Shown: piece after piece, positions 4,736 through 11,704 of the stretch
Numbering within the stretch: position 1 is the stretch's first letter
Layout of the letters: every line of letters begins with the position of its first letter
Assembly (NCBI GenBank): GCA_900546055.1
Contig: URBG01000035.1
Location: 1-11,781 of the forward strand
From: an uncultured Mycoplasmatota bacterium
GTDB taxonomy: Bacteria; Bacillota_I; Bacilli_A; RF39; UBA660
DNA: 11,781 nucleotides
Direction of reading: 5' to 3'
Program-made: the position numbers and the translations under genes
The notes under the pieces: generated by a model
The model's database searches: none
What the model was told of the DNA's origin: nothing
The model's input: the letters and a program-made list of their open reading frames with translations, nothing else

Positions 4736-7063
4736 TCATAATTCGAATTGGGAATTATAAAGTTCCGCATATGCGCCATTTTTCTTCATTAATTCTTCGT
4801 GATTTCCCTGTTCGATAATATCTCCCTCTTTCATCACTAAAATCAAATCAGCATTTTTAATCGTTGATAAACGATGGGCAATAATAAATGAAGTACGGCC
4901 TTCAGATAACTTATCCATGGCTGTTTGAACAAGTTCCTCTGTTCGTGTATCAACATTTGATGTTGCCTCATCTAAAATTAAGAACGGTGCATCTTTAAGC
5001 ATTCCTCTAGCAATCGTCATTAGTTGTCTTTGACCAGCGGAAATACTATCATTTTCGCCAATTACTGAATCATACCCATGAGGCAAAGTCTTAATAAAGT
5101 GGTCTAGTCCAACTTCTTGACAAACCTCCCTAACTTCACTATCACTTACATTTTGTTTGTTGTATACAATATTTTCTTTTACAGTCCCCTCAAATAACCA
5201 TGTATCTTGCAACACCATTGTAAATAAATCATGAACATTTTCTCTCGTTAAATCTTTAATAGGTACCCCATCTATTTTTATATCACCATGATTAATTTCG
5301 TAAAATTTCATAAGTAAATTAACCATTGTAGTTTTTCCAGCTCCGGTTGGTCCAACAATTGCTACCTTCTGTCCAGGTTGCGCTACTGCATTAAAGTTTT
5401 TAATTGTAGGTTTTTCAGCGCCATCATATTGAAACTCAACATTTTCAAATTCAATTTTTCCTAGTGCTACTTTTGCGTCTAATTTACGTGTAATATTTTT
5501 TTGATTAGCCATCTCAGGTTCATCGACAAATTCAAATACACGTTCACTTGCTGCCGCCGTAGATTGTAAAGATGTCATACTTTGAGCAATTTGTGAAAGT
5601 GGTGACGTAAATAATCTAACATAACTAATAAAGGCTACGATAACCCCAAAAGATATTATATCATTTACCGTAAGTAAAGCTCCAACAATACAAACTGCAA
5701 CGTATCCAAAGTTTCCAATAAATGCCATCATTGGTTGCATTAGTCCAGAAATAAATTGACTTATTCTATTACTCTCACGAACCTTATAATTATACTCATC
5801 AAACTTCTTGGCAGCTAAATCACCACCGTTATAAACTTTAACAACATTTAAACCAGAATATACCTCTTCAATATGACCATTTAAATTTCCTAATTCCCTT
5901 TGTCTAGCCACAAAGTATTTCTGCGATTTACTAAGAATAAATATCATTCCTGCAAATCCAATTAAACTAGCTAAAATTGCAGTAATTGCTAAAATCCAGT
6001 TAGTAATAAACATCATTATGATAGTTCCAACAAATAAAGCTACACTACTTACCAAAGAAGCCAAAGATTGATTCATCGATTGAGCAATTGTATCAACATC
6101 ATTTGTTACTCTTGATAAAACATCACCCGATTGATGATTATCAAAATATTTAAGCGGTAATTTATTAATCTTAAAAGATATTTTACTCCTTAAGTCACGA
6201 GCAAATTTATTAGAAACATTAGTCATGCAAATAGCTTCTATATATGTAAATAAACCACTACATAAATATAGTCCCACTAAGAATAAAGCAATTCTATTAA
6301 TCGCATCCATATCCATAAATGGTTTGACAACTTCTTGAACTGAATCAGGCATTTTATCAATTTTCTTATACAGTTCATTAGCACTCGCATCTTTATCAAG
6401 TGTACTAATGATACTTAAAAACTTATATTGATCTTGAGCCGATATTTTTACATCATCAATTTTAGCTTCCGTAAACAAAATATTTTGAACACTTTTTGGA
6501 AGGTCCATCTTTCCACTATCAACCATTTTTAATAAAGCAATTTTATCATCAGTTGTAATCTTTTGATTTTCATATTTAGTTTCAGGTAAAAGTTTATTCA
6601 AAATTCCTTTTGGCAAATCTAATAAACTACTAAATACTTTTTTGTCATTTGGATTTTGAGCCATATTAGATAGTACTGTCTGGAATGCAGCTTTTTCATC
6701 TGAAGTAAAATCAGAACTACTCATAATTTCTGCCATAGTTTCTTTAGATAAATCTATATTTAAAATCTCTGGCAATTTCTTTTGCAATTTTTCTTCACTT
6801 ACGCTTTTACTTACCGTTTCTGATATTTGCTTAAAATTATCTTGATTAACTACTAAACCACCAGATATTTCATCAGTTAATTCTGATAATTTATTAGGAG
6901 CAAAAATAGATAAAATTGAACCCAAAGCTGCTAAAGTAATAGAAACAATAATTAATAATCTATAATTTTTAAGTTCGCTAAATAACCTTTTAATAGCAGA
7001 TTTAAAATCCTTCGCTTTATCGGATTGCTTATTTCCAGGTTTAGCCATCGGTCCCTTAGGCAT
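4736..7063 (-). CDS. Heterodimeric ABC multidrug exporter subunit with catalytic NBD and large extracytoplasmic insertion
   Basis: This 775-residue half-transporter has an N-terminal membrane domain and a C-terminal nucleotide-binding domain. TM1 is about 35-54 and TM2 about 254-276; TM3-TM6 lie at about 335-353, 355-378, 444-465 and 468-490. Between TM1 and TM2 is an insertion of nearly 200 residues, predicted outside the membrane, with degenerate repeats starting near 97, 150, 188 and 238. Typical subunits are near 580-670 residues. The NBD has Walker A GPTGAGKTT (571-579), Q619, signature SAGQ (675-678), Walker B with catalytic E699 and H730. BmrD, the larger half of Bacillus BmrCD, also has an extracellular domain at this point, but a smaller one. 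The start overlaps the previous stop by 8 bases (ATGCCTAA), with AAAGGAGGAG upstream. Substrates are unknown; drugs or peptides are likely. Confidence 0.92.
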   Translation of the reverse strand: MPKGPMAKPGNKQSDKAKDFKSAIKRLFSELKNYRLLIIVSITLAALGSILSIFAPNKLSELTDEISGGLVVNQDNFKQISETVSKSVSEEKLQKKLPEILNIDLSKETMAEIMSSSDFTSDEKAAFQTVLSNMAQNPNDKKVFSSLLDLPKGILNKLLPETKYENQKITTDDKIALLKMVDSGKMDLPKSVQNILFTEAKIDDVKISAQDQYKFLSIISTLDKDASANELYKKIDKMPDSVQEVVKPFMDMDAINRIALFLVGLYLCSGLFTYIEAICMTNVSNKFARDLRSKISFKINKLPLKYFDNHQSGDVLSRVTNDVDTIAQSMNQSLASLVSSVALFVGTIIMMFITNWILAITAILASLIGFAGMIFILSKSQKYFVARQRELGNLNGHIEEVYSGLNVVKVYNGGDLAAKKFDEYNYKVRESNRISQFISGLMQPMMAFIGNFGYVAVCIVGALLTVNDIISFGVIVAFISYVRLFTSPLSQIAQSMTSLQSTAAASERVFEFVDEPEMANQKNITRKLDAKVALGKIEFENVEFQYDGAEKPTIKNFNAVAQPGQKVAIVGPTGAGKTTMVNLLMKFYEINHGDIKIDGVPIKDLTRENVHDLFTMVLQDTWLFEGTVKENIVYNKQNVSDSEVREVCQEVGLDHFIKTLPHGYDSVIGENDSISAGQRQLMTIARGMLKDAPFLILDEATSNVDTRTEELVQTAMDKLSEGRTSFIIAHRLSTIKNADLILVMKEGDIIEQGNHEELMKKNGAYAELYNSQFEL

Positions 7064-8819
7064 TCTCTAACTCCTCCTTTGATAATTGTGATAAAGCAAT
7101 TTGTCTATATACCTCACAACTTTTTAGTAATTCTTTATGCGTTCCAACGCCCACACAACTACCATTATCCAAAACGATAATTCTATCGGCATTCATAATT
7201 GTTCCCACTCTTTGAGCTACAATTAAACTAGTGGCATCTTTTGTATAGTTTTTAAGTTCCTTTCTTAAAACCGAATCAGTTTTATAATCCAAAGCTGAAA
7301 AACTATCATCAAATATATATATTTCTGGATCACGAGCAATCGCTCTTGCAATTGCTAATCTTTGCTTTTGACCACCAGATACATTAGTACCACCCTGAGC
7401 AATGTGCGTATCATACTTTTTATCAGTTTTCAAAACAAAGTCTTCAGCTTGTGCAACTTTAACGGCTTCTTTAATTTTTTGACTAGAAATGGGTCCTTTG
7501 CCATTATCCCCATACCCGACATTTTCACTAATAGTTCCATTAAACATAACTGCCTTTTGTGGAACATATCCAATTTTATTATGCAAAGCTGCTCCAGTAT
7601 AGTCCATAACGTTGATCCCATCAACTAAAACTTGACCTTCAGTCGCATCATAAAATCTTGGTACTAAATTAATTAGCGTGGATTTACCACTACCAGTTGA
7701 ACCGATAAACGCAACAGTCTCGCCTTTGTTAGCTTTAAACGAAATATTCTTTAATAAATATTCATCAGCATCGTGATATTTAAATGAAACATTTTTAAAT
7801 TCAACAGTTCCAACCTCTTTAGCCGCATCCTCTGATAAAGTTCCTTCTTTAATACTTATTTCAGTATCCAAAACCTCATTAATACGTTTAGCTGAAACTT
7901 CAGCACGTGGTAAAAGCATAAATATCATAGCGAGCATTAAGAATGCCATAATAACCTGCATTGCGTATGAACTAAAGACAATCATATTACCAAATATCGT
8001 TAACTTATCAGCCATTGCAGCCCCTTCGATTAAGAAAGCACCCACAAAATAAATTGCTAAAGTTAAAAAATACATTATTAAATACATAATTGGCTGCATA
8101 ATCGCAAATTTCTTTTGAGTAAACAATTGAAGATTAGTTAAATCTTCATTAGTCTTTTCAAACTTATCGTTTTGATAATTCTCCGCATTAAATGCTCTAA
8201 CTACTCTAATACCATTTAAATTTTCTCTAGTTACACCATTCAATTTATCAGTAAGTTTTTGAATGATTTTGAATTTTGGAATAACAATCACTACTAAGGC
8301 AATTATAACTCCAAGTAAAATAACAATAGCTACACCAGTAAGAGCACTCCATTGCCAACTTTTATTTAATATTTTAGTCACAGCCCACACCGCAGTTATT
8401 GGTGCTTTTATTAAAAGCTGAAGACCCAATGTTACAAGCATTTCTACCTGTGTCACATCGTTTGTAGTTCTTGTAATTAAACTACTTGTTGAGAAGTTTT
8501 TAACTTCCTGCATTGATAGTTTTTCAACTTTACCAAAAATACACTTTCTAATTTTCATCGAAAAAGTTGATGAAACATTAGTTGCTAAATAACCAGTGAT
8601 TATTGCTGCAACTAAACTGCCTAAGGCACATAATAGCATATAAGCTCCATTAATTATAATTTCGCTCATTTCACTACCTTCAGTTTGAACTAAAACTGTT
8701 ATCTCTGACATATAATCAGGCATTTTTAAATCAAGCCAAACCTGAGCAATAATTAGTCCTAAACAGACTAACACTAATAACCATTCCTTTTTCCCTAAAA
8801 CTTTCAATAATTTTATCAC
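7056..8819 (-). CDS. Heterodimeric ABC multidrug exporter subunit with degenerate NBD
   Basis: This 587-residue half-transporter partners the overlapping downstream 775-residue subunit. Six membrane segments lie at about 13-31, 55-78, 130-150, 155-181, 240-264 and 275-302. The NBD has Walker A GSTGSGKST (373-381), Q421, a canonical signature VSGGQ (480-484) and Walker B IYIFDDS, where D505 replaces the catalytic Glu. Q536 (VAQR) replaces the switch-loop His. One of the two ATP sites should therefore be non-hydrolytic, as in LmrCD, BmrCD and TM287/288. The start is a GTG with AAAGGAG 8 bases upstream; the ATG nearby (ATGAATAAGTGA) stops after three codons. It follows the MarR gene by 49 bases, which contain a palindrome matching the marR operator. 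Function is probably drug or antimicrobial efflux. Confidence 0.92.
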   Translation of the reverse strand: MIKLLKVLGKKEWLLVLVCLGLIIAQVWLDLKMPDYMSEITVLVQTEGSEMSEIIINGAYMLLCALGSLVAAIITGYLATNVSSTFSMKIRKCIFGKVEKLSMQEVKNFSTSSLITRTTNDVTQVEMLVTLGLQLLIKAPITAVWAVTKILNKSWQWSALTGVAIVILLGVIIALVVIVIPKFKIIQKLTDKLNGVTRENLNGIRVVRAFNAENYQNDKFEKTNEDLTNLQLFTQKKFAIMQPIMYLIMYFLTLAIYFVGAFLIEGAAMADKLTIFGNMIVFSSYAMQVIMAFLMLAMIFMLLPRAEVSAKRINEVLDTEISIKEGTLSEDAAKEVGTVEFKNVSFKYHDADEYLLKNISFKANKGETVAFIGSTGSGKSTLINLVPRFYDATEGQVLVDGINVMDYTGAALHNKIGYVPQKAVMFNGTISENVGYGDNGKGPISSQKIKEAVKVAQAEDFVLKTDKKYDTHIAQGGTNVSGGQKQRLAIARAIARDPEIYIFDDSFSALDYKTDSVLRKELKNYTKDATSLIVAQRVGTIMNADRIIVLDNGSCVGVGTHKELLKSCEVYRQIALSQLSKEELENA

Positions 8820-8834
8820 TTATTCATCTCCTTT

Positions 8835-8850
8835 TGTAAGGTGCCTTACA
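8835..8850. promoter_or_regulatory. Palindromic MarR-type operator upstream of the ABC genes
   Basis: TGTAAGG-nn-CCTTACA is a perfect 7-bp inverted repeat with a 2-base spacer. It matches the palindrome at the marR promoter (shared TGTAWGGNNCCWTACA), and both copies are directly followed on the minus strand by AAAAG and a Shine-Dalgarno. No clear promoter is seen immediately before this copy. It may act as a second binding site, roadblock or operator of a weak internal promoter. Confidence 0.7.
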
Positions 8851-8868
8851 TTTTGTGTTTTTTTTACA

Positions 8869-9339
8869 CTACTTTTTAGGTAGTGCATCTTTTTTAATAT
8901 TTTCGATCATCTTATCGATGACCAATAAAAATGTTTCTAATTCTTTCTCGGAAATATCCTGTATAATAATATTTTCTATTTCATCTAATCTTTTTTTATT
9001 ACGTATAAAGATTTCCTTTGTTTTCTCATTTAGAATGATTTTTTTAATTCTAGTATCTTTATCATCGACAGTTCTTTTAATAAGATTATTTTTTTCCATT
9101 GTCTGTAATACACCAGAAACTGTTGCTCTTTTTAGATCTAAAACATCCTCTAAATCACGTTGATAAACATTTTCATTTATATGGTCTAAAAGATATTGCA
9201 TAATCTGCATTTGTGTTGGTGTCGGTTTAGGAAAGTGACAAAAATCTTTGTGAGCAAAACTACCATCATTAATAAAGTTCTGTAAAATACTCTTTTCCAA
9301 TAACTTTATTTTATTATACAATAACTTTGCTTTTTCCAT
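8869..9339 (-). CDS. MarR-family transcriptional regulator
   Basis: This 156-residue winged-helix regulator probably represses the downstream ABC exporter and itself, released by a small-molecule ligand. The N- and C-terminal helices (about 1-30 and 118-150) would form the dimer interface. The DNA-binding core runs from about 38 to 105: TPTQMQIMQYLL, then VYQRDLEDVLDLKRATVSGVL (recognition helix), then EKNNLIKR and the wing DDKDTRIKKI with the conserved Asp-x-Arg. Length is usual for MarR. Its promoter carries a near-perfect palindrome over the transcription start, and the same motif recurs before the first ABC gene, which supports autoregulation and control of efflux. The layout resembles other marR-ABC-ABC multidrug loci in Firmicutes. 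The ligand is not predictable from the sequence. Confidence 0.93.
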   Translation of the reverse strand: MEKAKLLYNKIKLLEKSILQNFINDGSFAHKDFCHFPKPTPTQMQIMQYLLDHINENVYQRDLEDVLDLKRATVSGVLQTMEKNNLIKRTVDDKDTRIKKIILNEKTKEIFIRNKKRLDEIENIIIQDISEKELETFLLVIDKMIENIKKDALPKK

Positions 9340-9353
9340 AAGCTCACCCTCTT

Positions 9354-9371
9354 TTGTATGGCCCCATACAA
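9354..9371. promoter_or_regulatory. Palindromic operator over the marR transcription start
   Basis: TTGTATGG-nn-CCATACAA is a perfect 8-bp inverted repeat with a 2-base spacer. It begins 3 bases downstream of the -10 box and covers the predicted +1, so a bound dimer would block initiation. It shares TGTAWGGNNCCWTACA with the site at 8835-8850. Confidence 0.8.
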
Positions 9372-9374
9372 TTC

Positions 9375-9403
9375 ATTATATTCTATTGCTATAAAACTGT
9401 CAA
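9375..9403 (-). promoter_or_regulatory. Consensus sigma-A promoter of the marR-ABC operon
   Basis: Perfect TTGACA (9398-9403) and TATAAT (9375-9380) are separated by exactly 17 bases on the minus strand. The predicted start lies near 9368, within the palindrome. A promoter this strong implies that repression is needed to keep the operon quiet. Confidence 0.92.
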
Positions 9404-9420
9404 CAATTTTTTACAATTTT

Positions 9421-9447
9421 TCACAAAAAAAGAGCTTAAGCTCTTTT
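9421..9447 (-). terminator. Terminator of the lysozyme gene, overlapping its stop codon
   Basis: AAAAGAGCTTAAGCTCTTTT is a perfect 20-base palindrome followed by further T residues on the minus strand. The TAA stop of the lysozyme gene is at the centre of the palindrome, so the terminator is partly coding. Confidence 0.88.
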
Positions 9448-10440
9448 CAATTGTCCTTTTTTAAGCAAATTTAATAATTTAACATTTTGCCAAAAAGAGC
9501 CGTTATAATCACTGATACCATTTTTTGCTGCTATCTTTTTACGATTATCAAATGAACTATCTACCCCTATTTTCTTTAATCCGTCAACGAATGACAAACC
9601 ATGATAATTAGGTTTTGGATAATAACTACTCTCGTAATTTCCTTGGAGTTTTTTTAATAACTCGATATTTTGTTCTGCAGTTCCCGTGTAATCGCCTGTA
9701 AAGCCTGCTTCTTTATAAAGTTTTTTACGAGCATCAAAAGAACTATCATATCCGACGCTTTTAAGCGCATCAACAATTGAGCTACCATGATAATTGCTTA
9801 AATTAGGTAAACCACGATCATTGTCTCCTCCATTACTATTGCCTTCATTATTACTAAAAATATCACGATATAAAATATTCATATCAACATTGCCATTTAC
9901 ACCATTAACATTGCCAGATGACGTATATTGCCACATATCATATTTACCTTTATAAGTGTTTTCCGTATTATATTGGGCCACCCAAATTGTATATTTATCT
10001 TCAAGTTCATCATGATTTAAATGACTAGTAAGCCAGTATTTATTAGCATATACCCCCGCCCAATATCCAGCTTTTTCAATTTTATCGCAAAAAGCCTTAC
10101 ACATATCAGTTAAAGTTTGCATACTTAAAGTTTCCTGGCTCTTATCCTCAATATCATAATAAACTGGTAAATTAAGTTTTCGATTATTAAGCCATTTTAA
10201 AGCTACATCCGCTTCTCTTTCAGCATCCTCTACACTAAGAGCATATGAATATAAATAAACACCAACTGGTAGGCCATTGTTAACTGCCCCATTATAATTA
10301 GCTTCAAATTTTGGATCTATCTGATTATCATACATTCCATAACCAATTCTTGCAATGACAAACTGGATTCCGCTATTTTTCACTTTGCCATAGTCAATAT
10401 CTCCTTGATATTTTGAAACATCTATTCCTCTATATTCCAT
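9436..10440 (-). CDS. GH25 lysozyme (muramidase) with two C-terminal wall-binding-type repeats, no signal peptide
   Basis: Residues 1-195 form a glycoside hydrolase family 25 (Chalaropsis-type) domain that cleaves between N-acetylmuramic acid and N-acetylglucosamine in peptidoglycan. Active-site residues are D7 (GIDVSKYQG), D96 and E98 (YYDIED) and D186 (GNVDMN). A Gly/Asn-rich linker (about 196-213) leads to two similar repeats, about 214-267 and 275-328, each running NYHG, then VD.LK..G.DSSFD.RKK, then Y.G...QN..LL..L. Similar repeats occur in Firmicute and phage lysins, where they are thought to bind the wall. No hydrophobic signal sequence precedes the domain, and an AGAAAGGAGAAGG Shine-Dalgarno right before the ATG argues against a longer start. 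This is the architecture of a phage endolysin, yet no holin or phage gene is adjacent. It could be a domesticated lysin or be exported unconventionally. Confidence 0.93.
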   Translation of the reverse strand: MEYRGIDVSKYQGDIDYGKVKNSGIQFVIARIGYGMYDNQIDPKFEANYNGAVNNGLPVGVYLYSYALSVEDAEREADVALKWLNNRKLNLPVYYDIEDKSQETLSMQTLTDMCKAFCDKIEKAGYWAGVYANKYWLTSHLNHDELEDKYTIWVAQYNTENTYKGKYDMWQYTSSGNVNGVNGNVDMNILYRDIFSNNEGNSNGGDNDRGLPNLSNYHGSSIVDALKSVGYDSSFDARKKLYKEAGFTGDYTGTAEQNIELLKKLQGNYESSYYPKPNYHGLSFVDGLKKIGVDSSFDNRKKIAAKNGISDYNGSFWQNVKLLNLLKKGQLKRA

Positions 10441-10473
10441 ATACCTTCTCCTTTCTATTCATTTATATTCCGA

Positions 10474-10505
10474 AATAAAAAAATAGGAACTGTATGTACC
10501 TATTT
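10474..10505 (-). terminator. Terminator downstream of cysE
   Basis: On the minus strand AAATAGG-t-AC and GT-t-CCTATTT form a stem around an ATACA loop, with one T-T mismatch, followed by a T-tract. It lies 5 bases after the cysE stop and separates cysE from the lysozyme gene. Confidence 0.8.
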
Positions 10506-10509
10506 ATAA

Positions 10510-11010
10510 TTACTTTTCTTTAGCGGGAACTCCAACTACCGTAGTTCCCGAAGGAACGTCTTTCACCACCACTGCATTAGCGCCTATTTTAACATTATCA
10601 CCTATTTTAATATTCCCTAATATTTTAGCGCCACAGCCAATAAAAACATTGTTACCAATAGTTGGATGTCTTTTTCCTTTTTCCTTACCTGTGCCACCTA
10701 AAGTGACACCATGATACATCGTTACATTGTCCCCAATCTCTGCCGTTTCACCAATGACTACTCCAAAGCCATGGTCGATAAACAAACCTTGACCCAACTT
10801 GGCTCCTGGATGAATTTCAATTCCTGTTTTCCTTTTTGTCTTCTCCATAATATATTTAGAAATTAAATAATGACCACGTTTATAAAAAAAGCGAGCCCAT
10901 TTATAACGAAGCTGCGCTTTAAAACTTGGATATAAAAATACTTCGCATTTACTTTTAAGTGCTGGATCATGTTTCTTAATTGTTTCAATCTGACTTTTAA
11001 TAAAGTTCAT
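10510..11010 (-). CDS. cysE: Serine O-acetyltransferase (short form)
   Basis: This cytoplasmic enzyme transfers acetyl from acetyl-CoA to L-serine, giving O-acetylserine, the first step of cysteine synthesis. A short helical N-terminal part (about 1-60) is followed by a left-handed beta-helix of hexapeptide repeats. Diagnostic stretches are IEIHPGAKLG (64-73), FIDHGFGVVIGETAEIGDNV with catalytic H80, YHGVTLGGTGKEKGKRHPTIG and VVGVPAK (158-164). E65 stands where E. coli has the catalytic Asp, as in Bacillus subtilis. At 166 residues it ends almost immediately after VPAK, whereas the B. subtilis enzyme has about 50 more residues in total; the C-terminal tail that docks into cysteine synthase (CysK) is missing. 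AGGTGG precedes the ATG. No cysK or T-box leader is seen nearby. Function is firm. Confidence 0.95.
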   Translation of the reverse strand: MNFIKSQIETIKKHDPALKSKCEVFLYPSFKAQLRYKWARFFYKRGHYLISKYIMEKTKRKTGIEIHPGAKLGQGLFIDHGFGVVIGETAEIGDNVTMYHGVTLGGTGKEKGKRHPTIGNNVFIGCGAKILGNIKIGDNVKIGANAVVVKDVPSGTTVVGVPAKEK

Positions 11011-11071
11011 ATAACCACCTATAATTATATATTAAATTAATTATAAAGCAGTTAATGAAATAAACTAAAAA

Positions 11072-11641
11072 TCATCTTTTTAAACCAAATTTCTTAAATA
11101 AACTAAAGCCTTTTAATCCGCTTTGCTCTCTAGCTCCAAGAATTATAATTCCATCTCTAAGTCCACTTTCCATACTATCTAAGGTGACATCGCTTAAAAC
11201 GCTGGCTTTTTTCCAAGTAACTGTCGCCGTTTCAAAATCAAATTTTTTAACATATCTACTTAAAACAGGATTTCCATATTTGGTTTCTTCCAGAAGTTCC
11301 CTTTGCCCAGAAAGCAAATCAGATCTCTTTCCTAAATCACAGCCAATCATCGACCAAAGCATATATTGATATGCCCTTGCTTGACCACGCATTATACTAC
11401 CACGCCAGTTCCCACCTAACTCTTTTCTTAATCGTCTTCCCTTCTCATTATCTGGTGCTTCTAAATAATCCATTACTCTACTAAAAGTTACTTCAATCGG
11501 TTTAATATTTCTCCCATACCATCTTTCTCTTTCTACTTCGGCAATAGGTGCAACTTCGGGTAAATCAAAAATAAAAAAATGCCCATTTTCAGCGTATTTT
11601 CGCAAATCATTAATTACTTCTAAGACTTCTTTTTCACTCAT
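11072..11641 (-). CDS. Uncharacterised 189-residue protein
   Basis: I do not recognise this family. From the ATG at 11641 it is 189 residues, probably cytoplasmic, with no membrane segment or signal peptide. It is rich in Arg, Lys and Glu. Visible features are an N-terminal helix (SEKEVLEVINDLRKYAENG), a central basic helical stretch with GRRLRKELGGNWRGS, a Trp/Met segment (YQYMLWSMIG) and a C-terminal part with DGIIILGAREQSGLKG and a basic end. GAAAGG lies 9 bases before the chosen ATG. An in-frame ATG at 11701 exists, but its extension would be encoded by the tRNA terminator and has no Shine-Dalgarno. It lies between tRNA-Ser and cysE, 61 bases before cysE with no terminator seen, so co-transcription with cysE is possible. 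Confidence 0.75.
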   Translation of the reverse strand: MSEKEVLEVINDLRKYAENGHFFIFDLPEVAPIAEVERERWYGRNIKPIEVTFSRVMDYLEAPDNEKGRRLRKELGGNWRGSIMRGQARAYQYMLWSMIGCDLGKRSDLLSGQRELLEETKYGNPVLSRYVKKFDFETATVTWKKASVLSDVTLDSMESGLRDGIIILGAREQSGLKGFSLFKKFGLKR

Positions 11642-11661
11642 AATATTAATCCTTTCAAAAT

Positions 11662-11692
11662 AAAGAAAAAAGTCTTGAAATAACAAGACTTC
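11662..11692 (-). terminator. Terminator downstream of tRNA-Ser
   Basis: On the minus strand AAGTCTTG and CAAGACTT pair around a TTATTT loop and are followed by TTTTCTTT. It begins about 12 bases after the tRNA 3' end and so ends the tRNA transcript before the 189-residue gene. Confidence 0.85.
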
Positions 11693-11704
11693 TATAAACA
11701 TAAA

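Noticed and set aside
7362..7628. Plus-strand and alternative minus-strand ORFs inside the ABC gene region
   Set aside because: They lie entirely within a well-supported ABC transporter gene, have no Shine-Dalgarno and no recognisable protein features.
8867..8885. Hairpin CACTAC/GTAGTG at the end of marR, considered as a terminator between marR and the ABC genes
   Set aside because: On the minus strand it is followed by an A-rich stretch, not a T-tract. The T-rich side lies on the plus strand, where no gene ends.
11011..11071. Two TATAAT hexamers before cysE considered as a promoter
   Set aside because: Neither has a convincing -35 box at 16-18 bases, and the stretch is almost pure A/T, so such hexamers are expected by chance.
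11642..11701. Longer start (ATG at 11701) for the 189-residue protein
   Set aside because: The extra 20 residues are encoded by the tRNA-Ser terminator hairpin and its T-tract, with no Shine-Dalgarno before the upstream ATG.
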